From an uncultured Eubacterium sp. (lineage in GTDB: Bacteria > Bacillota > Clostridia > Lachnospirales > Lachnospiraceae): a stretch of 64,000 nucleotides of DNA. Location: positions 1 through 64,000 of the forward strand of contig CAPAOV010000009.1 of assembly GCA_948579355.1 (NCBI GenBank), written 5' to 3'. The notes below the pieces were generated by a model that saw nothing but the letters and a program-made list of their open reading frames with translations, was not told where the DNA came from and did not search any database. Below, one piece after another: positions 50,044-60,075 of this stretch (position 1 is its first letter; the number at the start of each line of letters is the position of its first letter). The position numbers and the translations under genes are program-made.

Positions 50044-50787
50044 CTAACATCTGATATTCATAATGCGCCGAATCCATATTACACCCGCCAGATAAATGAG
50101 CAGGGCGGCGCTCATAAAAACTACTCCCATTGGATTGCCATAGAGCGGAGACAAAAAGTCAGGAGAACCGATTTGCAAATAGAGGATAATGCATAAGGGT
50201 ATCACCATCATACAAGTTGCCTCCATCTTCTTTCCCGCAATCATCGTCTGAATTTCTCTCTGGATTTCTATTTTCTCCGTTATGTTATCTGCCGTTCTTT
50301 TCATAATGCGGATGAGATTCCCGCCGCTTCGGCGCGCCGTTGCATAAATCTGTGCAAATGTCACAATATCTTCAACGCCGCTCCGTCTCCCCAAATCCAG
50401 CAGAAGTTCATCCAACGTATGCTGCAATTGGAGTTTTTTCTTGATTTCGGACAATTCCCGAATCATTTCCGTCTCCCCTCCTTGCAACAACAGCATATCA
50501 TGGTAAGCTTCCGTTATGGCATTTTCCATGGAGTATCCTGCTGCTAAAGCGGCAATCATACTTTCCATAGCATCTTTAAACTCCACCATAAGCGACCATC
50601 TCTGACGCTCTGCTAATACCCGTTTCCGATATTTCGGATAGAGCGCCCCTCCAGTCAATCCAGTGGCAAGGCACAAAAGCCAATTTTGATAGAAAAGATA
50701 GCTTAGTATAACGCCCGCCGCCATTCCAATAAAACTGTTGCGGAGCCACTCTCTCCACGTATAGCGATAACTATTGTAATCTTTCAC
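50044..50787 (-). CDS. tadB: TadB-like inner membrane platform protein
   Basis: 247 residues with two N-terminal helices, a T2SF domain (MESMIAALAAGYSMENAITEAY, FAQIYATARRSGGNL) and two C-terminal helices. Partner of TadC in the pilus assembly platform. GTG start with GAGAGGA; overlaps the ATPase gene stop by four bases. Confidence 0.88.
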   Translation of the reverse strand: MKDYNSYRYTWREWLRNSFIGMAAGVILSYLFYQNWLLCLATGLTGGALYPKYRKRVLAERQRWSLMVEFKDAMESMIAALAAGYSMENAITEAYHDMLLLQGGETEMIRELSEIKKKLQLQHTLDELLLDLGRRSGVEDIVTFAQIYATARRSGGNLIRIMKRTADNITEKIEIQREIQTMIAGKKMEATCMMVIPLCIILYLQIGSPDFLSPLYGNPMGVVFMSAALLIYLAGVIWIRRIMNIRC

Positions 50788-52043
50788 GTTCCTCTCATCT
50801 CCCCGCTTATCAAATCAATTCCCGCCCTCTGGCATTTTTCTACCGCCTGCAGCTCCCTGTCCGTCTTTTCCAGTCTTCCTATTACTTTTCCGTCCCTCTC
50901 CCCCCGTTCACAAAACCGATATAGAGGCCGCAGACATATTTTCCCATTTACCACATCGCCAACTTCACTTACTTCCAACACCTTTCGGGATTTATCCCGT
51001 AAGCGTCCCAGATGTACAACGATATCAATGCCGGATGCAATCTGCTGCCGAATGGCCGCTAACGGAATGTCAAGTCCCATAAGAACAAGTGTCTCCAAGC
51101 GGTTCAACATATCCGCCGGACTGTTAGCATGTCCGGTAGAAAGGCTGCCGTCGTGCCCCGTATTCATTGCAGTCAAGAGGTCAATGGCCGCCGTATCGCG
51201 AATCTCTCCGACAATTATCCTGTCCGGCCGCATACGCAGCGCGCTTTTGACCAAATCCCGAATTGTCACCTGATTCTTTCCCTCTACATTGGCATTTCTT
51301 GCCTCCAGACGGACAAGATTTTGTATGTTCTGAATTTGCAGTTCTGCCGAATCTTCTATTGTTATGACCCGCTCCGCTGACGGAATATAATTTGAGAGAA
51401 TATTTAAAAACGTTGTCTTCCCCGCGCCGGTTCCTCCCGATATAAAAATATTGTATTTCGCCTGCACAAGCTTTCGCAAAAATTCCTCTACTTCTTCGGT
51501 TACTGCCCCCATACGGATGAGCTTTTCCATTGTCATCGCTTCCTTTGGAAACTTGCGGATGGTAATGACAGGCCCCTCTATGGCAATCGGAGGTACGACA
51601 ATATTGACGCGGGAACCATCTTCTAATCGGGCATCTAAAATCGGATTCGATTCATTGACGAGGCGGTTTCCGGAAGAGGCAATCTGCTGCGCAATATCTT
51701 CCAGACGCTGACGGCTCTCAAACCGGTATCCGGTTTCCGTAAGATTTCCCTCCTTTTCCACAAAAATACGCTCCGCACCATTTACCATGATTTCCGTCAC
51801 TTCTTCATCATCCAGCAAATCCTGTAATACGTCCATCCGCCGCAGAGCATTGAACACCATATGACGTAACTGCTTTTTCTCTTCCAGACGAAGATACCCG
51901 TCCTGCTGCATACCCTGAATCTCCTCTTCAATAAGGGTAAGAAGCTCGTTATCCCCTAATTCCACCCCCACCGGCACTTTTTTAAGCACATTCTCTTTTA
52001 GCAGACTACGTCTCTCCCTCAAAGCCCTCCAGACAGTACACAT
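50784..52043 (-). CDS. tadA: TadA/CpaF pilus assembly ATPase
   Basis: 419 residues. Secretion ATPase of type IVb/Tad pili: Walker A ISGGTGAGKTTFLN near residue 205, VITIEDSAELQ, RPDRIIVGEIRDTAA (Walker B), and the His-box GHDGSLSTGHANS. Powers pilin assembly at the inner membrane face. ATG at 52043 preceded by AGGAGGAAG, overlapping the TadZ gene by 38 bases. Confidence 0.95.
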   Translation of the reverse strand: MCTVWRALRERRSLLKENVLKKVPVGVELGDNELLTLIEEEIQGMQQDGYLRLEEKKQLRHMVFNALRRMDVLQDLLDDEEVTEIMVNGAERIFVEKEGNLTETGYRFESRQRLEDIAQQIASSGNRLVNESNPILDARLEDGSRVNIVVPPIAIEGPVITIRKFPKEAMTMEKLIRMGAVTEEVEEFLRKLVQAKYNIFISGGTGAGKTTFLNILSNYIPSAERVITIEDSAELQIQNIQNLVRLEARNANVEGKNQVTIRDLVKSALRMRPDRIIVGEIRDTAAIDLLTAMNTGHDGSLSTGHANSPADMLNRLETLVLMGLDIPLAAIRQQIASGIDIVVHLGRLRDKSRKVLEVSEVGDVVNGKICLRPLYRFCERGERDGKVIGRLEKTDRELQAVEKCQRAGIDLISGEMRGT

Positions 52044-53058
52044 CTTCTTCCTCCTCTTGCTCCTGATAAAGTATCGCTTCTATCTTTGACATGAATTGCT
52101 TATTCTCTGTCATTTCTTCCCACGATTCATCTAGCATCATCGTTTCCCATTCCTGCCATTCATCCGGTATCGCACATCGGTGAATTTGCCGCAGCAATTC
52201 TTCTCTCTTTTCCATCCGGCAGTACTGTTCCCATACATGGAAACGGATGTCGCCTAATATTCCTTTCTGGTTAAAAAGCAGGATTTTATCGCCAAGACTC
52301 AGTAAATCGAGCGTATGCTCTGTCAGGCAGCCAAGCTCCACCACAATAGAATCATAACCGCAATCGCTCCGCAGACGGTGAAACATCTGCTGCCAGTCTT
52401 CTTTTGTGCTGTCAAGCAAATCTTTGTAGTGATGGAACGGCGGCAGTAAGTACGCTTTTCCCAGAGCTTTCCGCACCTCTTTTTCCCGTCGGATAAATTC
52501 CCTGTCTTCCGAGATAAATAACAGCTCCCCTGCTCCCGCCAGTTGAAAATCCGGTTTCTCACAAAGAGTTTCTGTAAACCATACTGGAAATTCCGTGAGA
52601 TTTACATACAGGCAGTTCCCTTGCAGGGCTAAGTACTGCGCCGCCATTACGGCTGCTGCTGTCAAACCAATGCCATCCGTTGAAAAAAGAAACCATATCC
52701 CCCCGCTGTGTGCCGCACTATCCGATAATGGCTCATGTGGCTTCTTTTCTTCAATTCCAAGTTTTGCAATCAATTCTCTGTACAGACTCTCCGCTTTCTG
52801 ATACTGATAAACACTTTTCCATTCATCACTGCGCTGTGCCGACAGATAAATGATTTCTCTTTTTTCTTCTTTTACCGCCATTTCCCTATCTGTCAAGACG
52901 ACAATTCTCTGTGTCTGCGTTCCTGCCCGATTCCAGAGCATTCTCTCATCGGTTACTAATTCCGGATGTAAAAAACTGTTTTTCTTTCCGAGCAGAAAGC
53001 GCAGTAATCGGCGTCCATAGTCCTCTTCCCTCACATATAAGAGTAAAATAACTTCCAA
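52006..53058 (-). CDS. TadZ/CpaE-like protein with degenerate P-loop
   Basis: 350 residues. A receiver-like N-terminal region then a MinD/ParA-type part: WFLFSTDGIGLTAAAVMAAQYLA stands where the deviant Walker A (KGGxGKT) would be but lacks both lysines; DSIVVELG is the Walker B-like strand. TadZ proteins place the pilus machinery at a pole; loss of the P-loop lysine means it probably does not hydrolyse ATP. TTG start with GGGAGGTGG. Confidence 0.75.
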   Translation of the reverse strand: MEVILLLYVREEDYGRRLLRFLLGKKNSFLHPELVTDERMLWNRAGTQTQRIVVLTDREMAVKEEKREIIYLSAQRSDEWKSVYQYQKAESLYRELIAKLGIEEKKPHEPLSDSAAHSGGIWFLFSTDGIGLTAAAVMAAQYLALQGNCLYVNLTEFPVWFTETLCEKPDFQLAGAGELLFISEDREFIRREKEVRKALGKAYLLPPFHHYKDLLDSTKEDWQQMFHRLRSDCGYDSIVVELGCLTEHTLDLLSLGDKILLFNQKGILGDIRFHVWEQYCRMEKREELLRQIHRCAIPDEWQEWETMMLDESWEEMTENKQFMSKIEAILYQEQEEEEDVYCLEGFEGET

Positions 53059-53061
53059 GTG

Positions 53062-53586
53062 TCAACCACCTCCCTGATGACTGTACAGACACCATAATGT
53101 CGATATTGATATGGCAATTACAAATGGAATCACTCCCTCGTCGCCCTCCTGCTGCCAGTCGTAATAGGGTTCCGGACGACAGTTTTTCATACACTTAACG
53201 ATATAGCGCCAAAGTTTCAGAAAACGCTGTTTTCCATTGCGATACCGCAACATTTTAAAGACTGACATACCTGCACCGACAACGATGGCGCCTGCCATAA
53301 TACGCAGCAGCATGGAAACCCCGACAAAACTCCCGATAACGGAAAGCAATTTACTATCACCGGCTCCGAGCATGCGGCAGCAATATAGTACATAACATAG
53401 AATAAATGGAATGATAATTCCTGAGAACCAAAGAACAAGGCCATAAAAACTTTGTTCTTCCCAATGTGTGATTAAACTGATAATAAGAGCGGCTCCACAA
53501 AGCGCATTCGGCACTTTGTACTGCCATAAATCAAAAAGAGAAGCTAATACGAGAACAGGAAACAGTATCCCGTATTCGAAAATCAA
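53062..53586 (-). CDS. prepilin peptidase (A24, TadV type)
   Basis: 174 residues with membrane helices; ASLFDLWQYKVPN holds the first catalytic Asp and MLGAGDSKLLSVIGSF the second (GxGD). First gene of the Tad operon. The TTG at 53586 follows AAAGGGG; the longer frame has no site. See the second peptidase at 45191. Confidence 0.85.
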   Translation of the reverse strand: MIFEYGILFPVLVLASLFDLWQYKVPNALCGAALIISLITHWEEQSFYGLVLWFSGIIIPFILCYVLYCCRMLGAGDSKLLSVIGSFVGVSMLLRIMAGAIVVGAGMSVFKMLRYRNGKQRFLKLWRYIVKCMKNCRPEPYYDWQQEGDEGVIPFVIAISISTLWCLYSHQGGG

Positions 53587-53784
53587 TCTCACCCCTTTCG
53601 TGTGATTTGAATAACAAATTATCACAGCGGTATTTTTTTGTCAACAACTTTTTTTTGCGTATAACGCCACTTAAAATGAATAGTTTTGCCGCTTGAGACT
53701 ATACTTATAATAAACAGATTGCAATACAACTTTTTCCGCAAAAGCATTTAGGAGTTCGAGAAAAATTTGGGAATGGAGGTTTTT

Positions 53785-53991
53785 ATGAAACAAAAAAAAG
53801 ACCCTGCCAGTTTGGCAAAAGCCAAACTAATGCAGGAAATAGAAGATTTACAACAGGCGCTGGAAACAGCCAATTCCAATTTTGAAAATGTCTGCGACCC
53901 CGATTTGATTGATAGCTATATTTATGAAATAAACGCCTTATCGTTTCGCTACAAATACCTCTTACGCCAAGTGCAGGACAAACGTGCGTAA
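53785..53991 (+). CDS. DUF2508 family protein
   Basis: 68 residues: EIEDLQQALETANSNFENVCDPDLIDSYIYEINALSFRYKYLL, in pieces, matches the YaaL/DUF2508 family, small helical proteins linked by context to sporulation. GGAGG precedes the ATG at 53785. Single gene, divergent from the Tad operon. Confidence 0.78.
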   Translation: MKQKKDPASLAKAKLMQEIEDLQQALETANSNFENVCDPDLIDSYIYEINALSFRYKYLLRQVQDKRA

Positions 53992-54041
53992 CCCGCCAAA
54001 AAAATTTTTAACAGCCTGACGGTACGATACATCACCACTTA

Positions 54042-54521
54042 CTAAGCCTGAAATCCACGGTTAGTATCTACTTCGACACCAATAGTTTCATTCAGAGTTC
54101 CCCGTCCATAAGTAAGACCGGCATAAATTGTCTGAACATTTTGCATAACCGCTTCCGAATCATCCTGTTTTGCCACTTCCTGAAACGACGGCAGCAATTT
54201 TTCAAATATGTCGGAAGCGTGGTCAAAAAGTTCCGGTTGGCGCATGGCTATCCCATGACATAATTCATGGTAAGCAAAGATATAGAGCTGGCGCAAGTAA
54301 TGAGAAATTCCATATTGCATATCCAGACTGCCCATCAATTCGGTAATCAGACTGCGGGCGCGGGAGATTTCCAACCGCGCCTCTTCTATCTGCTCTTCTG
54401 TCAGACAGCGTTTTCCCTCTGCAATACTCGCCAACACTGCTTCATAGATAACAACGACTAATTCACTCCGGTTCGCCTGCGTCACCCGTGCGGCAAACTC
54501 CTGTAATTTACTTTTCTCCAT
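54042..54521 (-). CDS. fliS: FliS-like flagellin chaperone
   Basis: 159 residues, four-helix FliS fold: NRSELVVVIYEAVLASIAEG at the N-terminus, RARSLITELMGSLDMQYGIS and LRQLYIFAYHEL. It binds the flagellin C-terminus and prevents early polymerisation. GGGGGAAAG precedes the ATG, 15 bases after the flagellin stop. Confidence 0.88.
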   Translation of the reverse strand: MEKSKLQEFAARVTQANRSELVVVIYEAVLASIAEGKRCLTEEQIEEARLEISRARSLITELMGSLDMQYGISHYLRQLYIFAYHELCHGIAMRQPELFDHASDIFEKLLPSFQEVAKQDDSEAVMQNVQTIYAGLTYGRGTLNETIGVEVDTNRGFQA

Positions 54522-54536
54522 CCGGCTTTCCCCCTA

Positions 54537-55958
54537 TCAGCCCTGAAGCAACTGCAAAATCGTCTGCGGCTGGTTATTGGCCTGCGCCAGCATGGAAGTT
54601 CCTGCCTGTACCAGCACACTATACTGCGTATATTTCGTCATTTCCTCCGACATATCAACATCTTCAATACGGGAACAAGCTTCTGTCAAATTCTCCGCCG
54701 TCAAATCCAGACTGGTAATGGCAGAGTCCAGACGGTTCTGATAAGCTCCCAGTTTGGAACGTATCGCCGATACCTCATCAACTGCGTCATTAAACGCTGT
54801 AATAGCGGCCGATGCCCCTTCGTGAGTACATACATTACAATTTTCTACTGCCAGTACTTTCGTATTCACCGCCGGAATTGACAAATCAATCGTCTGTCCC
54901 TCGTTAGCGCCAATCTGTACGGAAATATATCCGGCATCCAGCATCGTAACCGTTGCATCGGAAGGCGCTGTTGCATTCGCCACATCAAACACCATGCGGA
55001 ATCCGTCGCGGTCGGAAATCTCCATGCGGGCGCCATCGACAAAGACCGTTGCCGTATTCGAAAAGCCGGAAGCCGTATCTAACGTAACCGACGCATCCGT
55101 ACCCTTTGTGGCCGTGACACCATTGATACCAAGTTTCTGCGCCAAATCTGCATTGTCCGTTGTAATTTTAATCTCCTGTGAGGAGCCATATAATACGGAA
55201 GTGAAAGAGAGATTTGTTGCCTGCGACAACTCACATTCCGTTCCTGCAGCATTTACCGGCGCCACATCTATATTCATCATCTCACAATAATCCCGAATGT
55301 TGGCATAGACTTCTTCATAAGTCATACCCTCTTTAATTTGAATTGTTTCTCCATTAATCTGTATCTTCCCTGCCGCTGCTTTTGTCACTTCTTCCGCAGG
55401 TGTAAAATTAATCGCGCCCGTCACTGCCGTAGCCTGTGTCGCCGCACTATTTATCGTAAATTCATAGGACGTAAGCGGTACGTCGTCGCTTGCCATAATC
55501 AACTTGACTCCCACGTTGGAAGAAGATGACTGACGGCAGCAGGAACCATCCAGTACGCTCATCGTATTATACTCCGTCTGCTCGGAAAGACGGTCAATTT
55601 CCGCCCGTAAAGAATCAATCTCGTTTTGTATTGATTTCTTGTCATCAATCGTATTCGTTTCGTTTGCCGCCTGAACCGACAACTCGCGACAACGCTGTAA
55701 CATATTTTCAATCTCAGCCAACGCTCCCTCTGTCGTCTGGATAAAAGAAACGCCGTCCGAACCATTTTGGGAAGCCCGCTGCAAGCCGCGTATCTGCGCT
55801 TTCATCTTTTGGGAAATTGCCATACCGGCTGCGTCGTCCGCCGCCTTTGTAATCCGGTATCCGGAAGATAATTTCGCCGTACTGGCAGTCAGGTTGTTCT
55901 GTACACTGTTCAAGTTAAAATTCGCACGAAGTGCGGTCACATTTGTATTAATTTTCAT
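54537..55958 (-). CDS. fliC: flagellin
   Basis: 473 residues. Conserved D0/D1 N-terminus MKINTNVTALRANFNLN, then SSGYRITKAADDAAGMAISQ, ELSVQAANETN; conserved C-terminus LGAYQNRLDSAITSLDLTAE, VLVQAGTSMLAQANNQPQ. The middle (145-385) is a variable, Thr/Ala-rich outer domain with CxxC-like Cys pairs (SCCRQSSS and NCNVC). Start overlaps the DUF6240 gene by four bases, with AAAGGA inside that gene. Confidence 0.95.
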   Translation of the reverse strand: MKINTNVTALRANFNLNSVQNNLTASTAKLSSGYRITKAADDAAGMAISQKMKAQIRGLQRASQNGSDGVSFIQTTEGALAEIENMLQRCRELSVQAANETNTIDDKKSIQNEIDSLRAEIDRLSEQTEYNTMSVLDGSCCRQSSSSNVGVKLIMASDDVPLTSYEFTINSAATQATAVTGAINFTPAEEVTKAAAGKIQINGETIQIKEGMTYEEVYANIRDYCEMMNIDVAPVNAAGTECELSQATNLSFTSVLYGSSQEIKITTDNADLAQKLGINGVTATKGTDASVTLDTASGFSNTATVFVDGARMEISDRDGFRMVFDVANATAPSDATVTMLDAGYISVQIGANEGQTIDLSIPAVNTKVLAVENCNVCTHEGASAAITAFNDAVDEVSAIRSKLGAYQNRLDSAITSLDLTAENLTEACSRIEDVDMSEEMTKYTQYSVLVQAGTSMLAQANNQPQTILQLLQG

Positions 55959-58798
55959 GCTGCATCGTCCTTTCTACTCATCGCAATAATAAATGTTTTG
56001 GCAATCCGGTACAAGTCCGTATTCTTTGCACCCTCTGCTCTATCTCCAATAAGAAGAGAATCCCGGCTGCCAGCAATCAGGCTATTACCATCCATTGTAA
56101 ATCCGCGCTCTTCCAAATCCTTTTCAAATTCATCCATACGTGTCTGACAATTTGCTACCTGCTCTTTGTCCGCAACCGTCACGAAGCCTTTTATACGGTT
56201 GCCGCTCAATTTGAAACTTGCCTGCAAACGGCCAAATTCAAACGATTCCATGACAATCTCCACCGTGCCTTTCTTTTGGGAGGCATCCGACTGAACAGTG
56301 ACATTACAAGTTGTCACACCCTGTTCCGTAATTACCGGAACTTCGTACATCTGATAATTCCTCAGCTTTCCGTAAAAGGAAATGCGATTGTTCATCATCG
56401 CCATGCTGTGAATATCCACATACTCTATATCGTCCTTTTCACGGACTTTCGCAAGCGCTTCTTCGTGTCTTTTATCCAGCGCTTCATAAACTTCATCCAA
56501 CTGCTCCGGCTGCTCCATGGCCTCTAAGATTTCCCCACTGTCTTCCGGTTCCCAGTAGGTAGTAAAATCTTTGTTCCCCTGTTTGAGGAAATTTTGCGCA
56601 AATTGCAGATTTGCCATTGTGCCCGGCAAATCAAGCTGTGCCAGAAACTGTTTTACCTGCTCCTGCGCACCGGAAAGCGTCTCCTGCCACTCGCTTACCA
56701 TCTGCTGGTAGTATTCCGCTTCCTCTCCAACGCTGCTCCGGCTCAGTTCCAGCAACTGCTCTAACGTCATGTCTTCTTCCGCATATTCGCGCAGTACTTC
56801 TGGCGACAGGCATTCCCGTAACTGTCTCGCAACCTGTTTCCGGTATGCGGACTGAATTTGTTCGGAAATAGACGTACTGTTGGCAATCGTCTGTTCTAAC
56901 CCGCCAAAATCGTCGTCTATCTGCACATCCATTCCCGAATCTCTTCGGGTGCGCACAGCGGAGAGTAACGATTGCAGCGACAATTCCCGCCCCTCTTTCA
57001 TTAACTGGCCGGCAGCCGCGCCATCGCTCTTTTCTATCTTATCTAACAGGCGGTACACGCCTATCATTGTTTCCCGCTCTTCCGGCGTAATTGCTTTCTG
57101 ATGCTCCAGCTTCCAGATATATTTGGAAAAAGCAATATCCTCTGCCCCTGTCTCTTCTAAAATAGTCTGCGCCTCTGCTCCTAACTCGTCTAACGATATC
57201 TCCAGCGGATTAATCCCGCGCCGTATAAGCTCTGCCACAACCGGAGGCTTCATCGCATTCATAAGAGACGTAATCCGTGTATCATATTCTTTCATGCGTA
57301 CAATATTTTCTTCGGTCAGAGGTATCTGATTATACGCCAGACTTCTGACGGCGCGCTGGTTCTGCGCCGTACATTCCATGTTTAAATCAAGCAGAATACT
57401 ATCTACATTCGTAAATGCTTTCTGTATCGAATCCCCAAGGTCTCGGCGTACTTCCGTGCCTACCGCCTCATAACTCTGTTCTGCTTTAGCAAACGAATCC
57501 GTAAAATTGACAGCCTTTTCCGATAATTGCCGCAATGTATCTGTATCCTGTGCTTCCATTGCCTTTCCGAGAAACGGCACCGGCGCTGCCAGCACTTGTT
57601 TTGCGGCCTGTATCGTATCGCTCATTAACTGCTTATTTTCATCGGTCGCTGGTAATCCGGTTTCCTGCAGCATTGCTTCTTTTGCCTGCTGTTCCTGCAC
57701 CCGCAGCTCGTCGACAATCTGCTCCAGATTGGAAATATCCAAATCAATCCCTTTTGCCGACATATTTCGCACCGCCTCGATACTCATGGAAAGGCGGATT
57801 TCCTCCAACTGACGTCGGGCAGTAATCGCTTCCGCCACGGAAATCTTTAAAAGATTTGCCTTTTCCGGACGGACGCCATCCGCCATACTGTCAATAATTC
57901 TCGCAGTCAGAACTTCCGAATCCGTCTCTTTCAACTCTGTCAGCTTCTCACAGGTTTTCACATGCTCCGGCGTCACCGGCAGGTTATTATCATAGAGCCA
58001 CTTTGCCGTTTCCAGCGTCTCTTCGTCCGGCTCCACGCCATATTCCGATAAGACGTCGCGCACCTGCTCTTCCACTTCGGCAAACGTACTTTCTTCCGTA
58101 ACTGCTGCCTCTGTCTGTTCCCCCTGTACGCTGTACATGCTGCCACTGATATTTTCCGGCGTAACACTTAAATTCTGAGAAATAAAAAACTTCATCGAAC
58201 CTTCCGAAAAAGAGTAAATCCCTGCCGTCATTTCGATGGCATGAGAAAGACGCATCATGTTTTCTGACGTGACCGGCAAACCGCTCTGCTGCATCTGTGC
58301 CTGTATTTGGGAAGAAACCTGTTCTCTGGCGGCGTTCTGTACTGCCGCCTCGTCCATCGCCTCTGCTTCTTCTCTTTCCCTGTCTACCTGATGCTCAATA
58401 GCGTCTTCCTTTTCACGCCGCTCCTGCTTGATGCGGCTAATCGCTCTATCCAGTTGGGATGAAGTATATTCTTCTAACGGAGTGCCCTCATCGGATACTG
58501 CTTTCGCGTCTTCCCCAGTCGTACAGCGGCTGATAAAATCAGCCGGAGACATTTGAGAATCCGTCGGCAGCACAACTTCCTGTTCCTTATATTGTCTGGC
58601 TTCTGCCTCCGTATATACACTTGTTGCATTTCCCGCCTCTTTATGTACGAGACCATCCATAGTCACTCCCCTGTTCACACGGGAGATATCGCCGTCCTTG
58701 GCGTTCGGTACAGATACCCCGATATTTTTCATCGCGTCGGTATCCTGCAAGGTAAGGGAAATCTTATTTGATTCAATCACCATAGATTTCACACTCAC
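55955..58798 (-). CDS. DUF6240 protein of the flagellin operon
   Basis: 947 residues, mostly helical and acidic. Several copies of an LPVTxEN-type word (GLPVTSEN near 173, NLSVTPEN near 209, NLPVTPEH near 272, GLPATDEN, QIPLTEEN, KAITPEE) spaced 60-130 residues apart suggest repeats of one helical unit. The C-terminal 150 residues (VTEQGVTTCNVTVQSDASQKKGTVEIVMESFEFGRLQASF, in part) resemble flagellar hook-length control domains. DUF6240 proteins sit next to flagellin genes in Lachnospiraceae. GTG start with GGAAAG nearby; a second GTG is two codons on. Confidence 0.78.
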   Translation of the reverse strand: MSVKSMVIESNKISLTLQDTDAMKNIGVSVPNAKDGDISRVNRGVTMDGLVHKEAGNATSVYTEAEARQYKEQEVVLPTDSQMSPADFISRCTTGEDAKAVSDEGTPLEEYTSSQLDRAISRIKQERREKEDAIEHQVDREREEAEAMDEAAVQNAAREQVSSQIQAQMQQSGLPVTSENMMRLSHAIEMTAGIYSFSEGSMKFFISQNLSVTPENISGSMYSVQGEQTEAAVTEESTFAEVEEQVRDVLSEYGVEPDEETLETAKWLYDNNLPVTPEHVKTCEKLTELKETDSEVLTARIIDSMADGVRPEKANLLKISVAEAITARRQLEEIRLSMSIEAVRNMSAKGIDLDISNLEQIVDELRVQEQQAKEAMLQETGLPATDENKQLMSDTIQAAKQVLAAPVPFLGKAMEAQDTDTLRQLSEKAVNFTDSFAKAEQSYEAVGTEVRRDLGDSIQKAFTNVDSILLDLNMECTAQNQRAVRSLAYNQIPLTEENIVRMKEYDTRITSLMNAMKPPVVAELIRRGINPLEISLDELGAEAQTILEETGAEDIAFSKYIWKLEHQKAITPEERETMIGVYRLLDKIEKSDGAAAGQLMKEGRELSLQSLLSAVRTRRDSGMDVQIDDDFGGLEQTIANSTSISEQIQSAYRKQVARQLRECLSPEVLREYAEEDMTLEQLLELSRSSVGEEAEYYQQMVSEWQETLSGAQEQVKQFLAQLDLPGTMANLQFAQNFLKQGNKDFTTYWEPEDSGEILEAMEQPEQLDEVYEALDKRHEEALAKVREKDDIEYVDIHSMAMMNNRISFYGKLRNYQMYEVPVITEQGVTTCNVTVQSDASQKKGTVEIVMESFEFGRLQASFKLSGNRIKGFVTVADKEQVANCQTRMDEFEKDLEERGFTMDGNSLIAGSRDSLLIGDRAEGAKNTDLYRIAKTFIIAMSRKDDAA

Positions 58799-58843
58799 TT
58801 TCCAATCCTTATACCTATATGTCGGACGAAAGTGTAAAAATCT

Positions 58844-59926
58844 TTAGTTCTCCGCATATTCCTCCAATAAGCTCGAATCCAATTTAATGCGGTTATCCAT
58901 CGTTTTCATTACATCGGCTATCTGCAACTCGTCTTTTACTGATGGAAGAGACAAATCGTGCAGTGTATTGTCGCGGAAATTTAAAACAACCGGTTCAAAA
59001 ATATTATCGTCGTTGCCGCGGATTACCAATCCCTTTTCTCCATTGGAAAGTTCCACGCAGACACCCGGATATAAAATATTAATCGCTTTTATCAGGGCAT
59101 TGACTACCGTGCGGTTATACCGCTTTTCGTCCGCCAGCAGCGCGCGAATCGCCTTTACTTCGGAAGTCGGCTCCTCACTTGATTTCATGGCCGTCATCCG
59201 GTCGTACGCATCGGACACATAAAGAATATTGGCATTTATATTACTCAATAATGCTTCCGAATTTTCTTCCGTTTCGGCATTCGTATAAATCTCCTGCATC
59301 TGGGTAATCAGGCGCATGATATCCTCGTCCAAATCACCATAATTTTTCAGGATTTCCAGCGTATTCTTTTTAATCGCTTCTTTCACATCCTGCTCCAGCT
59401 CTTCGTCGTCAACGTCTTTCATCTTAAGCGCGCCGATATCGTGCAGAACCGCCGCCTTTACAAGCGTATTAATCCGTCCGAGGGAAAAGCCCATCTGTCC
59501 GGCGATAATCGCTGATAAAATGGCAACGTTAAGGACATGTTTGTACACATAGTCCTCCCCGCTGCGCAAGTTCTGAACAAAATTAATCTTGTGGTCAAGC
59601 CCGCCGTAATTTTTAATAATCAGGCTGCACAGCCAGTCCAATCCCTTGTCCTTTTTGCCTGCGCTGATTAAATCCAAGTCTTCCCGAATACTAAATACCG
59701 ACATTGTCTGGAAGCGCTCGAAGTTTATATCATCTTCTGTCATCGGCGGCACCGGCTCTGCCGGCTCCAAAATATACAATCCCAGCAGCCGGAAATTTTT
59801 AATACCGTAAATCGCCTGCATCGTCAGCTTTGTATCACGGTCATACAACAATACCCCATTCTTATTATAAATCGGTTTGCCCAACCGCATTCCCACCTTA
59901 AGGTCATCTACCTTTACAAATAACAT
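58844..59926 (-). CDS. degenerate HD-GYP domain protein
   Basis: 360 residues. An N-terminal DUF3391-like part (MLFVKVDDLKVGMRLGKPIY) and an HD domain with YVYKHVLNVAILSAIIAG (His130) and AAVLHDIGALKM (His162-Asp163). The HHExxDGxGYP element of active cyclic-di-GMP phosphodiesterases is missing; QEIYTNAETEENSEALL is found in its place. It probably binds rather than cuts c-di-GMP, or does neither. ATG at 59926 with GAGGAGG. First gene of the DUF6240/flagellin group, likely regulating motility. Confidence 0.8.
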   Translation of the reverse strand: MLFVKVDDLKVGMRLGKPIYNKNGVLLYDRDTKLTMQAIYGIKNFRLLGLYILEPAEPVPPMTEDDINFERFQTMSVFSIREDLDLISAGKKDKGLDWLCSLIIKNYGGLDHKINFVQNLRSGEDYVYKHVLNVAILSAIIAGQMGFSLGRINTLVKAAVLHDIGALKMKDVDDEELEQDVKEAIKKNTLEILKNYGDLDEDIMRLITQMQEIYTNAETEENSEALLSNINANILYVSDAYDRMTAMKSSEEPTSEVKAIRALLADEKRYNRTVVNALIKAINILYPGVCVELSNGEKGLVIRGNDDNIFEPVVLNFRDNTLHDLSLPSVKDELQIADVMKTMDNRIKLDSSLLEEYAEN

Positions 59927-59977
59927 CAAACTACCTCCTCGACTTATTTCCGTCACAAAAATATGGCAAAATACCTT

Positions 59978-60006
59978 TTGACCCAAACATCATTTAACTA
60001 TATAAT
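59978..60006 (+). promoter_or_regulatory. promoter of the S8 protease operon
   Basis: TTGACC (59978-59983), 17-base spacer, TATAAT (60001-60006), 70 bases before the ATG. Confidence 0.75.
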
Positions 60007-60075
60007 ATCAGTAAACCATTAATGTTGCAATATTTTTATATAAACATCTTATTATGTTTTGCGGAGGATTTTACT

